From positions 18,655 through 82,654 of the forward strand of contig CAJNOL010000168.1 in NCBI GenBank assembly GCA_905250125.1: DNA of 64,000 bases, in the 5' to 3' direction. A program made the position numbers and the translations under genes. The notes beneath the pieces were generated by a model that had not been told where the DNA came from, ran no database searches, and saw only the letters and a program-made list of their open reading frames with translations. This document shows positions 1 to 11,446 of the stretch, piece by piece (positions within the stretch are counted from its first letter, which is position 1; every line of letters begins with the position of its first letter). The DNA comes from Rotaria sordida. Its lineage: Eukaryota > Rotifera > Eurotatoria > Philodinida > Philodinidae.

Positions 1-398
1 ACACTACTAAAATCCTTCAAAAATTCGAATACAATATCTTTAAAACTAATATCAAATAAATCACTCATCAATATAATGAAAAATGAATTATAGTACATTT
101 CTTTCATCATTATGTCATGATCATTAATCAACTCGTTTTGTCAAAACTGTAGATTGACAGTGTAAATAGTTATCTACGTCATCAAATATGAGCGGCATTA
201 GTTTTACTTATGTTTCATCTTTAATTACACTTATGACCTCAACTTGGAATTTCCATTCAGAATTGTATGTAAAAATCTTCGAGTCGAACAAATTTTATCT
301 TCTATTATAGAAAGAATGCGTTTATTGAATATTTTTATTATTGTAAAGAAGAAAAAAAACAAAATATTTGAAATTAATCAAAAAAAAAATCTATTTAC
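1..398 (-). other. intron of the FERM gene
   Basis: Sequence downstream (minus strand) of the GTAAAT donor at 398. I found no FERM-like exon in it, so it is read as the start of a longer intron. Confidence 0.5.
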
Positions 399-1667
399 CT
401 TGAATAGATAATGCAGCCAATTCAACATCTGTACCAGATGGACAATCTAATTTACCCGTATGAATATCATCTTTAAGTTGAAGTACAAACAAATATCTTT
501 ATTAGATGAAAAAAAGAAAACAACAAAAATCAATTATAACAAAAGAATAAATATTCTTTTCTCACCTAGTTAATTCATCATGAAGATTTAATGGATCTGA
601 TGTATAAAATTTTACACGAAATCGAAATGTATATGGTGGTCCAACTAGAAGAAAAATAATTTTAACTTGTTATTTTTTTTTTCTTTTCTGTTTCATCTTT
701 TAATTATAATTTCTATTTACTTTTACATTGTTTTTTAATTGATTTAGTTGCATCAAGCCATTGCTAATGAAAAATAAATAATCAACATAGGAAAGAAAAA
801 TCTTATATAACCTACTTTAACATTATGTGTATCAATAAATTGAAGACCAAAGTAATCAGATTCAACAAGTTTTGTATGAGCAATTACTTTATCATAAAGA
901 CTTTTGCCAAGAGCTTTACGCTAAATAATAAAAAAAAGAAAACTAAATCAATGATCATCGCATATCACATGAGTAAATTAACATAATACAACAGATTAGA
1001 TAATGTTTTTTTTTTTTTTTTTTTTTTGTTTTAACTGAATATCATCGATACACTTATCATTTGTTTCATTTACATCTTTAATTAGAATGTCTTCTTTTGT
1101 TTTTAATCACGAAATTAATTCATTTCTTTGCACGTATAGAAGTCTATTTGATCATCTCATTATTGTATTTCTTTATTTAACATGACAATAGAATACACAA
1201 GATTACTTCTAGTGATGCCATGAATGAAAGTATATGCTTAGACTAAATAAATAAAGTTTGATCAATGCTAGATAAACTATAACAGCTGATACATGCTTAT
1301 ACATGCATATGACAATATGTCTGGACAGGTCAATCTGCAATTAGCTAAACCTATTAATCGAAAATTGATGTGATTGTGTTCATAATATACTGAACACTAA
1401 AATATCATATCATTACTAAAGAGTTTCATATTAATAACTTACATCTACTTCAAAATTGATATCTTCACCATCGAGAAAAACAACAGTACAAACAAGACCA
1501 TTTTTAATTGGTATTATTGATTGAGGTTTTTCAATTAAATTAGTTTTTGCATTAAAAAAAAGTTTTGATTTTGAATGATGATTATTATTATTATCATCAT
1601 TTAATATTGTTGCTTGCTTTTTTGTTTGACGACGACTAAAAAATCGAATAAACCGAGACGTCGCCAT
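399..1667 (-). CDS. FERM-domain protein, band 4.1 superfamily (5' part, runs off the window)
   Basis: Five coding exons on the minus strand: 1667-1443, 920-816, 763-727, 644-566 and 496-399, all with GT/AG introns and kept phase (544 nt, 181 codons plus one base). The start is the ATG at 1667; upstream in-frame codons lack an ATG. After a basic, Asn-rich N-terminus the product reads as FERM lobe F1 and the start of F2. Landmarks are [46 protein letters not shown], and [12 protein letters not shown] across an exon junction. This order is typical of EPB41L4/L5, FRMD and PTPN3/4 proteins, which link membrane proteins to cortical actin. The paralogue cannot be chosen because the F2/F3 remainder and any C-terminal domain lie beyond base 1. 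The last visible exon ends in phase 1 at a GTAAAT donor. Confidence 0.85.
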
Positions 1668-3073
1668 AAATAATGTGCCATGTACTAATAGATACGACAC
1701 ACAGACAATAACAATAATAATCTAAAGAAAAACGACGAAACAATGACGAGATCAATGAGTCTAGTAACTGTAGTTCAAAATATTGTTCATCGGTCAATCA
1801 TACACAAAGAAAAGAAAAAATAAGAAAAAAAAAAGAGACGATTGTATGATGATGGTGGTGTAGTTAAGAGAAAGAAAGGACAGAGAAGAAAAAAAGGTGG
1901 GGAGACAGATGCCAAGTTAACGATCTCGAACATATCTTATCAGAAAGAAAAAAAAAAAAAGAGCTCATTGATCGTTGAGTGTCTAAAATGTGTGATTGCT
2001 TCTGCTTTTGTTGTAGGTCAGCTCATATACATATACTATATATATATATATATATATATACATATATGTATTCATATATATCCATGGTTTCTTTGTATCC
2101 TATTAGAAAGAACAGCACTTCTTATTATGTTATTATGACCTTGTTTAAAATAAACTTCGTCGTCGTGGTCGAAGATTCAATATTAAAGATTGCATCATAG
2201 AAACATATACATGCTTATTGTCCTGCTGCGTCTGTATTCAATCAAAAAAAAGGAGAAACTAAAGAGTAAGCGTATAATATAGCTTTCCGTTATATTCTCA
2301 TAGTAAGCAATCGGAGTTAGAAGAAAAAGAAAAGGAAGAGAACGACAGCTGCCTCTAACAAATATGAATGAACTCCAACGATCAATACATGTGTTTACCT
2401 AAGGAGAAAAGATAAAGATATAAACATATATTAACAGATGTAATGAAGAATTTAACAGAATATTCAATAATAAAGGTATTTTGTTAATTTAAAGAATTCG
2501 AAAAGAGATAATTGACAAAATGAAGTAATCAATAAAGGCCGATCATATTATTATGATCAATGAAAAGGTTATGATGATACAACATTGTTCTTTTAATAGA
2601 GAATAGATAACGAAGAACAGATTTGATCCATTGATTATTATTGAAGAGATAAATAAACATACACGTACGAAATAGACCGGAAGAAAGCAACCATCATTCT
2701 TATTTCTTTATATCAATAGTTATTTGAATGATCAAATGAAGCATATAAAAATGTTCAATAACATATCTGGCGACATCATTCAAACAGGCAATCGCTTCTC
2801 GAGGATTATTTTTTAGATGCTAATATTTATTTTAACATCAAATAGAAATAATCGAAGGAAACTCATTATTTTCGAATAAAATTTTCTCTTCATATGTAGT
2901 TATGTAATGATCAAATGATAAATCTGATAAATCTTGATAAAATCAGTCCCAATATGCCATTCTATATGGTTCATATTGTTCTATATTTTCATAAACGAGA
3001 TGACGCAAGATGAATGTCACATTTGAACTTTTAATTAAATTCATCAATCAACATTTGTCATATGATAATCGAT
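1668..3073. other. intergenic, 5' flank of the FERM gene
   Basis: Low-complexity purine-rich DNA with a (TA)n run at about 2037-2059. Short open frames here are simple-sequence (poly-Lys, Tyr-Ile repeats). It presumably holds the promoter and 5' UTR of the minus-strand FERM gene; no specific box was identified. Confidence 0.4.
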
Positions 3074-5210
3074 TACTCTGCAAAAGAACATTTTCAAGCA
3101 AAAATGATATGCGCAATTAGGATCAATGATGATATTTACACGTTTCTAAATGAACTTCTCTTATCTATCATAACATATCACATTCATTGATTCAACAAAT
3201 CAAACTATAAGACTTTTAAAATAATTTAGACTTTGTGTACCTGCATTCCTATTATAAATTTTTTTTTTCAAATCCAAGGATAGATCTAGAAAAAAAAGAG
3301 AGTTCTATTAATCTTTTATATCACTTTTTTGAAATGAATTTTAATCAAAGTTTCTTTCATACAAATCAAAGCGATTAGCAAAAAATAGTCCATTGTTATA
3401 ATGTTAATTGACTACACAATTGCTAGTCGTATTTAAACGAGTAATGATGAATATCAGATACGTCTATGAGAATTATAAAAAAAATAGACTTATTGGTAAT
3501 GACAGGAAATCAGTTTTATTACTCTATTGAAATGAATAAAATTTTTCCTCATATTAAATTTCATATCTAGCAATTATAATTTCAATATTCTTATTTTTTT
3601 ATTCAAACACTTACTAATTAAAGAATCATAGTAATCAAGATTTGTATCATAATATATTTGCATCTTGTTTTAATCTATTTAACATGTTGAATAATTTGAA
3701 TTCATTATCAGATAGCAAAACATGAGGAGAACAATTATTTTAAACTTCTGAGAACTGTTCCAGCACATTCTTTCCAGTTCATCTAAAGTTTATTCAAGAT
3801 AATCAATAGTATTGTTTTACATGCAATGAAAAAGTAAAATAGAATTTTGTTTTCATTTCTTATCAGTTGAAGTTATAATTTTATATTTTCATGATAATAT
3901 AAATTCTTTCGATAGTATATTATAATGAAAAATACATCTCACTTATTGTTTTTAACAGACAATTTTTATTCTTTTTTGTATGGTTTTTGTATTCGAAGTA
4001 GAAAAAACTTCTTTTCTTCTTTCATACAAGAATTTATGGATCATTTCATTTTTCTTTATTTATTGTACTTCTCATTAAGGCTTATATTTTATTAAAAAGT
4101 GAACAACAGGAAAAAAATTATATACGAAGGTCTTCAGTATACAGCTCGTTCACTTTATTATGAAACGATTTCGATTGATTTTTTCTCCGTCAATAACCTA
4201 TTGAGATCCGATGATTTGCATATGAGCCTACCTCATATACATTGCAGATGTTGTTGTAATATTCTTAGTTTGGATAAACAAGTGTCTGATAATAAAACAT
4301 CTAATAATATCGAAGAGTACGTCAAATATCTTTTGATGGAATAATATTTCATATTTAGTAAAACAAGAACATTAATTGAAATACGTTTATATGTATCAAA
4401 AAAATGCTGAATCATAGCGCCATTTATGTTTAAAAATATGTCTAATTGGTTCACACATTATTTTGTAGGCCATATCGCGTGATCGATATCACATGCTCTG
4501 AGCACTAAAATGGTTTCTTTTTCAATGATAGATGAATATCAACGATCAATTAAGTTTTCACGTTCTTTTGCATGATTTATATCAAGGATAATAGGAAAGG
4601 TCATAGCAATACTAATACAATATCTTCGTCTATATGTGATATAGTGTGACGAACCAATTGTACGCGTTGTCACATGACATAGACGATAAAGTTTTGGATT
4701 TTGATTGTTTTATAAAGCTGATTGAGGCTGTTTTTTAATCTTTTTAGAGACATACCTAATGGTACTTTTTGATATATACAAACGTATTTCAGATAAATAT
4801 TCTTGTTTTACTAAATATGAATATTATTCCATCAAAAGATATTTGACGTAGCCTTGATATTATTAGATATTTTATTACCAGACATTTGTTTATCCAAATT
4901 GAGAACATTATAACAACATCTGCAATGTATGTGAGGTGGACTCATATGAAAATCATCGGATCTCGATAAATCATTGACGGAGAAAAAAATCGATCGAAAT
5001 CGTTTCACAATAAAGTGAACGATCTGTACATTTGATGAAACATAGCATTGACAAAGAAAAAGAAGCATCATTAACCAAAACAGAGAATAAGAAAAAAAGG
5101 AAGTGTCGGAGAGTTTATTCGTTGTTACTGCATTGTAAATTAAATTTAAATACTTGTTCACCTTATTCTTGTGAAATATAACAATATCAAAAAAGATAAA
5201 AATAAATAAG
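3074..5210. repeat. segmental duplication copy A (interrupted by a transposon)
   Basis: Aligns by eye with 14704-16200 in the same orientation, beginning at CTGCAAAAG(A/G)(A/G)CATTTTCAA and continuing through many shared blocks. Two differences stand out. Copy A carries an 885-bp TA-flanked insertion (4142-5026) that copy B lacks. Copy A also jumps at TTAAATAC (about 5143-5152) from the counterpart of 15820 straight to the counterpart of 16143, losing about 310 bp of the EF-hand gene's last two exons. It keeps only the EF-hand stop codon and a piece of exon 5, so it is a broken gene tail. Confidence 0.8.
4142..5026. mobile_element. 885-bp non-autonomous TA-flanked element with ~260-bp inverted repeats
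   Basis: Ends are CAG(C)TCGTTCACTTTATT at the left and its inverted counterpart ending at 5026, with TA at 4140-4141 and 5027-5028. The arms run about 4142-4405 and 4766-5026, with a unique 360-bp loop. TA target duplication and CAG termini fit Tc1/mariner-type elements. The duplicated copy at 15691-15720 shows the uninterrupted sequence (CTTCAGTATACA then GTGATGAAAAA), giving direct evidence of insertion. No transposase is encoded; the open frames in the two arms mirror each other because the arms are inverted copies. Confidence 0.8.
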
Positions 5211-6247
5211 GTGTGGGGAACTAAAGAGAGAAAACATCATTACCCCCATCCAACCATTTTTCATATAAATATTAGGGATACAAATTATAGCGATTACAAC
5301 TGCATTTTTCTAGAAGATGGAGAGGTTTGTTCAATATTTCGGAAAAGAAAATCTCTGTAATTACAAACACATCACAACATAATCTCTAGAAATACTCCAG
5401 TTTACTGATTTATAAGAAAGAATTTTTTTGAAACTTTTGGAAATTACTGAAATTTTTATATAGAAATAATAAATTTATCATCGTACTTTTATTAAAAGTA
5501 AGGAAGGCGTCTAACCTGAAGTCGCATGAATTTTCAGAAATTACCGTCAGTAATTTACTGGGAAATTCCGAAAATAGCGGCAAATTGACGAAAATTCTTA
5601 TAGTTTTGGAGCTGATCTTTGCTATTTCTATAGACTAATAACTTAATTTATCCATATCAATGTGACAAAAGTGTTAAAAATTTTGGGTAATTTCTGAAAT
5701 GTCTTACATGATTTCCTTGAAAAGGCTTTCTTATGAATCACCAATTACAGAAGATTCCTAGAAATAACCCACTCATATGTTAATAATTTCGTTATTCGGA
5801 AATGTGAACACTACTAAAAAATCATTAGAAACCTTTTCATCTGGAATATCAGATTTTTCTTACCTATATCTATAGAATTTTACTGAATTGTCATGTGTCT
5901 GCAGTGTGAATTCTATCAAGTGTCACTTCTCTTCTGCTCATCTTGGTGTAATATGAACGACCGAATTGCCTCGAAAAACCACCTGAAAGATCGGTCCAGA
6001 AACGCGATCTAATCGTACAATTCATCAATATCACATCTTAATGCTTATTTCCAGTTTTTTAAAACTAATTGAGGAATAGCAACTGACGGTTGAAGATGAG
6101 GCTTCTTTTCACCTCTAATAGAAAGGTATAGAATATAAGAAAGCAGAGCCACTTCTCTAATATCCTGGATTGTCCTAGAGTAACATGAGATCCAATGATT
6201 GAAGTTGTACATCCACAAAATAATGATATTGAGAGGAAGATGAATAA
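5211..6247. other. intergenic, nothing recognised
   Basis: AT-rich sequence with several loosely similar GAAATT-rich segments around 5430-5600. No gene, splice chain or terminal repeat could be supported. Confidence 0.4.
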
Positions 6248-6448
6248 TTAGTAGTATTTTAGTTTATATGGAAGGCGCACTAAAACTTCCACTAAAAGGC
6301 GACGTTGGTCATCAAGAGTGATTGAGCACCAGTCAAAAACAAGAGAAAGTGTTGTTATAACTTCAGAGAAATAATCGGAGAGTAGCTCAAAGAGTGCGGA
6401 GTCTGCATGAATATATAGTTGTATGGACGTCTTTATATCAACACCCAC
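6248..6448 (-). pseudogene. diverged fragment related to the 6902-7402 gene
   Basis: An open stretch of 66 residues without an ATG start. Its segment DWCSITLDDQRRLLVEVL lines up with NWSSLSVDEQKKLLVFCY of the neighbouring gene: same spacing, with conserved W, S, D, Q, LLV and acidic/basic positions. It then ends at a stop after LPYKLKYY. Both lie on the minus strand 450 bp apart, so this looks like a decayed or partly deleted tandem paralogue. Function unknown. Confidence 0.5.
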
Positions 6449-6901
6449 ACACTCGCCTTATACACGCAGCTATTCACGCCCACATCTTCGTATATGCATT
6501 ATTTGTTTTTTCTCGAATGTAAGTAGGAAGTTTTTTTGCTAGAACTATCTGAGGACATTCGTAGAAACAAAAACATGTCGAACACAATATTATCAAAGCG
6601 ACATGTTTTTCTCTTTCTGTTCTTTGTTTTAATTTTTTTCAACTTACCAGGTGAAAACATGTAATTGAGACAAATAGTCATTGCATGACGAATAGAGTTG
6701 ACTATAATCTGCATCAGTAATGATTGTAACCGTCAAAACGATTTTTTCTCTTTCCATCAACAAACTAGGAAGTACAAAGAAAAGAAAAAAAAGCCTGCCT
6801 GTCTTATAACAGAAATACAGGTTCGAGTGGATTTTTTAAAAGAGCATATATTCATGATATTCAAGATTGACAAGAACACCAAAGAAAAGAAAATATTTTG
6901 T

Positions 6902-7402
6902 TCATGAAATAATACACGCTGATGATCGACGTTGAGCGTCCCGTTGTTGGTCAGCTAAACGTTTCGCCAAGCGTTGCATCGGTTCAAGATAGCAAAAGTG
7001 CATCCATGACATTTTGTACGTCATAATTTTGTTCACTTGCCGAGCACGACCAGCAACCACGATGGTCGAAACGGCCAGAACTTGATGGCGAATTTGACTT
7101 ATTTCATAGAATTTATTGGATGAATTTTGACATAATGCATCACTTTGAAAGAAGACTTTATTATCGAAGACATCTGGACTGAGAGCATAGCAAAAAACGA
7201 GCAATTTCTTTTGTTCATCTACTGACAAACTCGACCAATTGCTATAATTAGTTAGACGACGTATATTCGGATCATCATTATAATCGACTGCGAAACAAAC
7301 ACAATTCAGATAATACATCAGCTTTGCCACATCATTGTCAGGTACTTGTACGTTACGACCAATATCTTTGATACCAATTTCGTTTCTCTGAAATAAAGCC
7401 AT
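6902..7402 (-). CDS. intronless gene of unknown function, 166 aa
   Basis: Start chosen at the ATG at 7402 (MALFQRNEIGIKD); the frame is open upstream but only from non-ATG codons. The stop is TGA at 6902-6904. I do not recognise a named family. The product is soluble-looking, with no signal peptide or membrane segment. It has several Trp/Tyr/Cys-rich stretches, a WSSLSVDEQKKLLVFCY block shared with the fragment at 6248-6448, an IRHQVLAVSTIVVAGRARQ block, and a basic C-terminus (RLAKRLADQQRDAQRR). Base composition is visibly less AT-rich than the flanks, which with the upstream TATA box argues for a real transcribed gene. Lack of introns among intron-bearing neighbours could mean retrocopy, transfer or a lineage-specific family; these cannot be told apart here. 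Confidence 0.65.
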   Translation of the reverse strand: MALFQRNEIGIKDIGRNVQVPDNDVAKLMYYLNCVCFAVDYNDDPNIRRLTNYSNWSSLSVDEQKKLLVFCYALSPDVFDNKVFFQSDALCQNSSNKFYEISQIRHQVLAVSTIVVAGRARQVNKIMTYKMSWMHFCYLEPMQRLAKRLADQQRDAQRRSSACIIS

Positions 7403-7482
7403 CTTTGATGTTTTACTCCACAGCAAATTGGATTCGATGGTCGATAGGTTTTGAAATGCTATTAAATATACTGTAACACTAC

Positions 7483-7492
7483 TATTTATATA
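7483..7492 (-). promoter_or_regulatory. TATA box for the 7402 gene
   Basis: Minus-strand TATATAAATA about 80 bp upstream of the chosen ATG. It leaves room for a transcription start about 30 bp downstream and a roughly 50-nt 5' UTR. It is a close match to the eukaryotic TATA consensus, though AT-rich DNA makes chance matches common. Confidence 0.5.
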
Positions 7493-7861
7493 GGATCCTT
7501 AGAATAAGTTGGAAAAAATTGTTGAAAAGTTCTTCAGATAAGATAAGAGCATGACAGATGAAGAACAGAACAGTATGTGGGTTTCGATTGCTTTTTATCC
7601 ACTCACGCCTATACGCATATTTATATGGGCGCGTGACATTTCTGCGTCGACACTTTTGCGCGCGACTCTTCGGCGAAAAATGGGCTTTCTTCTTTTCTCC
7701 GTGTTAAGTTAATACATTTGCTAAAATTTCATTCACTACATTAATATATTTTTTCTTACATTATTTAATTCAAAATCTCAAGTTCTATATATATTTTAAT
7801 TTCGTTAACTGCTCTGTGGGTGTGGGTGTGAGTGTGAGCGTAGGTGCAGGGTGTCGATGTA

Positions 7862-9301
7862 CAGTGGACAACCAGGCGGACATGACCGAGAGTTCTATTT
7901 TCCAAAGTTCAAATATTGGAATGAATACATCTATGGTTAGTCTATCTTACCCTAAAACTAGATTTCCAGACATCAAGTCAAACCCTGGAAAAGTCTATGG
8001 TCAAAAAATTTGTTCATAAATCGTTAATTATACGGAGAAAATTTTTGTTATTAACTTATTAAAATATTTTAAAATGAAAAACTATCTCAAACGAATGACT
8101 GACCCATAAGCTTCATTGTATAAAAAAATTATTTCCATTGAACAAGAAATGGAGTAGAAAAAAAGCGATTACTGGGCCAAAAGTAGGTGCAGAAATCGGT
8201 CATACCATATTTTGTGAATCCCCAAAAGGTTTTTAATCCGATTGAGCTGAAGCTTTCACCAATTATTCTCCTATATATGATTTATTGTTGGTCATAGCGC
8301 CGTGTCGTACCAGTGAACAGAAACGGCGCTAGTGGTTTCTTAAAAAACTAGGCTTCTGTCCCGAAATCGTTAGTTTTGCGAATACGGAGGTATTTTTATG
8401 CAAAACCAAAGTGATATTCGCAATCAACTCGTCGAGCTGCATCGAATCATATATAACAGTAAATGTTTCTTGAAAAAAAAAGTCGGCTCCTGTGTTCAAC
8501 AAGGTTCTTAAAACCAGTCTTTTCGTATTTTGTAAACCCCAAAAGAATTTTCGTCCAATTGATCTCAAACTTTCACTAAATACTCTTCCACGTCTAGTTC
8601 ATCGTTGACAATAGCGCCATTTCGCACTGATAAGCACAATCGGTGCTGTGGGTCTTCCAAAAACTGAGGTTTTTGCCCACAAATCTCTATTTTTGGAAAC
8701 AAGGCATCATTTGAGTGCAAAATCAAGGTGATATTCGGAATCAGCTCATCGAGTTGCATCGACTCATGTATAACAATAAGCATTTTTTCAGAAAAAAAAA
8801 TTGGGACTTTTGCTAGATATAGCTTTGAAAATTGGTCATTCCATACTTTGCTAACCCTATAAACAGATTAAGTCCAATCGATCTGAAATTTTTACGGATT
8901 ATTCTTCTATATGTGATATATCGTCGGGCTTAGCACTACCTCGCGCTGAGGAACCCAGGCTATGCTAGAAGTTTTCCAGAAATCCCGGCTTCTGCCCATA
9001 AATCCCTATTTTCTCGATTTCGATAGCATTGTGGCACAAAACGAATGTGATGATCGGAATCAGCGAGCAAAACTGCATCGACTGATGTATGGCACAAGAC
9101 ATTCCCTACCAAAAAAATTTTTTCGAAAATACCGGCAAGGCTCCCCCTCAGGTATTTCATCCGGAAAATTTTTTCTTCAAAAAATACTTTATTTTCGTAA
9201 ATTCGATTTTCTGAGTAATATACAAACACTTCTGAGTAACGACAACCCGTTTCAGAACACAAAAGTTCCATGTCCGCCTGCTTCATGAAAGTTGCCCACT
9301 G
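7862..9301. mobile_element. 1440-bp TA-flanked element with internal ~310-bp tandem repeats
   Basis: The left end CAGTGGACAACCAGGCGGAC and the right end (inverted CAGTGGGCAACTTTC, then GCAGGCGGACATG) form terminal inverted repeats. They are flanked by TA at 7860-7861 and 9302-9303. Removing it rejoins a GT-rich tract. Inside are three diverged tandem units of about 307-320 bp beginning near 8172, 8479 and 8799. Each contains a block like AT(C/T)GATCTGAAATTT, an AGCGCC-like block and a GTGATATTCGGAATCA-like block. Consistent with a Tc1/mariner-type or pogo-type non-autonomous element. Confidence 0.65.
8172..9120. repeat. three diverged tandem repeats of ~310-320 bp
   Basis: Units start near 8172, 8479 and 8799. 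Shared landmarks are a CATA-TTTTG block, (C/G)ATT-GATCT, GGTCATAGCGCC or its variants, and GTGAT(A/G)TTCG-AATCA. Divergence is high, so expansion is old. A related single unit lies at about 47160-47420. Confidence 0.6.
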
Positions 9302-9830
9302 TACGGTGTGGGTGCGGATGTGGGGTAGGGGTGTCAGAGTTCCCATTCCTTTAGGTTTCGTTCCTAAGGAACAGGAACCCACTTGAAAATTCGTTTCCAT
9401 GCGTTTTTAATTATCTTGGGATTTTTAGCCATTTAATTTTCGTTCAATTTGGGTCAAGTCACTAGTAGTTTCTAGGTTCCTAGGAATGGAAAACCACGTG
9501 GGATTTCGAGTTCCTATGAACGGAAACCTACACCAGGTTCTGGATTTCTGAGAATAGAACCAGAAACTGACGTCCCATGCTGTGTGGTGGAGGTTGTGGT
9601 TTCGGAGTGGATTTGGGCTTTATGGCGTGGTTGTGAGCAGTAGAGTTTTCGCTCCCTTCATTCCATTCCAATACTCACATCGAAACCCTACAGGCACACC
9701 CATAAAATAGTTAATGAAATTTTAGTAAATGCATTAGCATAACACAGAAAAAAGAAGAAATCCCATTTCTTGTGGAAGTGTCGCGCGAGGTAGTGTCGGG
9801 TGCGGAAATATCGTGTAACTGTAGGAGCGC

Positions 9831-10511
9831 TACATTCGTGTTTCATTGGATTTCTATTTCCACGAAAGAGGAAGCAAAAACAAATAATTGTGTGTTATTT
9901 TTCTCCATTTTGTCATTATGATTAATTTATTGGTAAAATTATCGACATTAGTTGACATTTGCTTGTAGCTTTAATGATAAAAATCGGTGAGTTCAAGCAA
10001 AAGAAGACGATTATTGTGTCTGGACAGACTTCATGATTACTAGGAAACAATGAAGCTATCTTTAGTAAACTTTTCTCTGATCTTTTCCAGTATATCGTCG
10101 ATTAATAAGTTTTATCTCTAAATTTGCTTTGAAACTTGTTGTATTAAAGTGCTGGTCAAAAGTCCCGATTCCACTTGGAGAGCTTCAATATTTCAAGTTT
10201 TTGGCTTGAAATTTCGGTTGGATGTGTGTAGTAAGAAACGCTAATCGCTGACACTGGCTCGAGATCAATCCAGTGTAGTAGTAGAACGTCATAGATCAAA
10301 CACTATGTTTATCTTGGATTATTTATATTTTAGTCATACAAGTGCTTTCGATTTCACGAAATCCATCATTTGAAAGCCTAATTTCTCAGCTCTATTTCAT
10401 GAAATTTCGATCAGAAAACTCTTGCAAACTGCTTATATATCACTCCGTCAAACTATGTCTATAGAACCTCAAAGATAATGATTTCGAATTCGTCACATTG
10501 TAAATCACATG
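9831..10511. other. intergenic, nothing recognised
   Basis: No gene or repeat end could be supported between the outer element and the next TA-flanked element. Confidence 0.4.
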
Positions 10512-10513
10512 TA

Positions 10514-11446
10514 ACGGGTGTCCCAGATTAAATGGACCTCTCAATATTTTGCAAATATCTCTCTCAAATTGTAATGTATATACTTGAGTTTTTTTTTCAA
10601 ACGATAGCCCATGAAATTTTCTACAAAACTCTTATGAGAAGAGTTCTTCTAATGAATACCTATGGAGTTATATCTGATCAACGTTGCAAGGTTCCAAAAG
10701 AGCCCACTTTCAATGCATTCGTTTTCATACTACCGATTTTGCGCCACTCTTTCAACCCTACACAAAGAGACTAAATAGACCATTTTGTGGCCTACGAAAA
10801 GCTCTATTAGTTAAGCGAATAACTTTTCGTGACATACTATGAATTTACTCGAACGAAACTTTTCTCTTGTTCTTTTCTGTTCAAGTCACTTGAACCTTTC
10901 CATAAGGTTCATCACGTTTAATTTTGTTCTGTTATATAGAAAATTATTATACATTCAGATTTATTACAAATTTGAAGAAAAATATTTTCTCTATCATTTT
11001 GATATGGACAGAACGCTGTAAAGTGTTTTTCTGCATTGCTTGAGGCGTATAACAAGAACGATCAGTGGTTTCGACTCATTTATGCTAGAAGATTGATCTC
11101 TGAAACCTTCCAATCGTTTCTGAGTGTCGTCTTTTAAGCTCTTTCAAAAAGGGTACACTTGAAAACACAGGAAGCTTGCTGTAGAATAGGGTTTCGTATC
11201 TGTTTTGCTAGAAGAAATGAAGTCCTTAATTTGTTAAAAATGTGGATTTGAAAGTTGGCCTTTTTGAAGCATTGTAGTGTTGACTGGATATAACTCCATA
11301 GCTATGCGTTGGAAGAACTCTTCTCATAAGGCTTTTGTAGAAAATTGCATGGGCTATCTTTTGAAAAAAAACTCAAGTATATGCATTACAATTTGAGAGA
11401 GATACTTGCAAAATACTGAGAGGTCCATTTAATTTGGGACACTCGT
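10514..11446. mobile_element. 933-bp mariner-like MITE (ACGGGTGTCCCA ends)
   Basis: Left end ACGGGTGTCCCAGATTAAAT and right end inverted ACGAGTGTCCCAAATTAAAT, flanked by TA at 10512-10513 and 11447-11448. Arms are about 200 bp (10514-10730 and 11250-11446), including a conserved ACTCTTATGAGAAGAGTTCT stretch. GTGTCCCA-type termini and TA duplication are characteristic of Tc1/mariner families. No transposase frame was found. Confidence 0.75.

Larger units (their letters stand above)
7630..9830. mobile_element. outer inverted-repeat element, disrupted by a nested insertion
   Basis: Left DNA at about 7640-7745 (GCGCGCGAC, then TGGGCTTTCTTCTTTTCTCC, then GCTAAAATTTCATTCACTA) recurs inverted at about 9705-9810. 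This gives arms of roughly 100-150 bp. The interior is GT-rich (7813-7860 and 9304-9333) and contains the 1440-bp nested element 7862-9301. Exact ends and target duplication were not resolved. Confidence 0.5.

Noticed and set aside
1842..2200. Open frames with Tyr-Ile repeats near 2.0 kb
   Set aside because: They are translations of a (TA)n run and purine-rich DNA; no splice signals or domains.
4099..5161. Two similar cysteine-containing peptides (…HIHCRCC…) on opposite strands
   Set aside because: They lie in the two inverted arms of the 885-bp element and match only because the arms are inverted copies; no start context or wider frame.
8329..9400. Several 70-146-codon frames at 8.3-9.4 kb
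   Set aside because: They follow the tandem 310-bp repeat units and change frame between units; nothing resembles a transposase.
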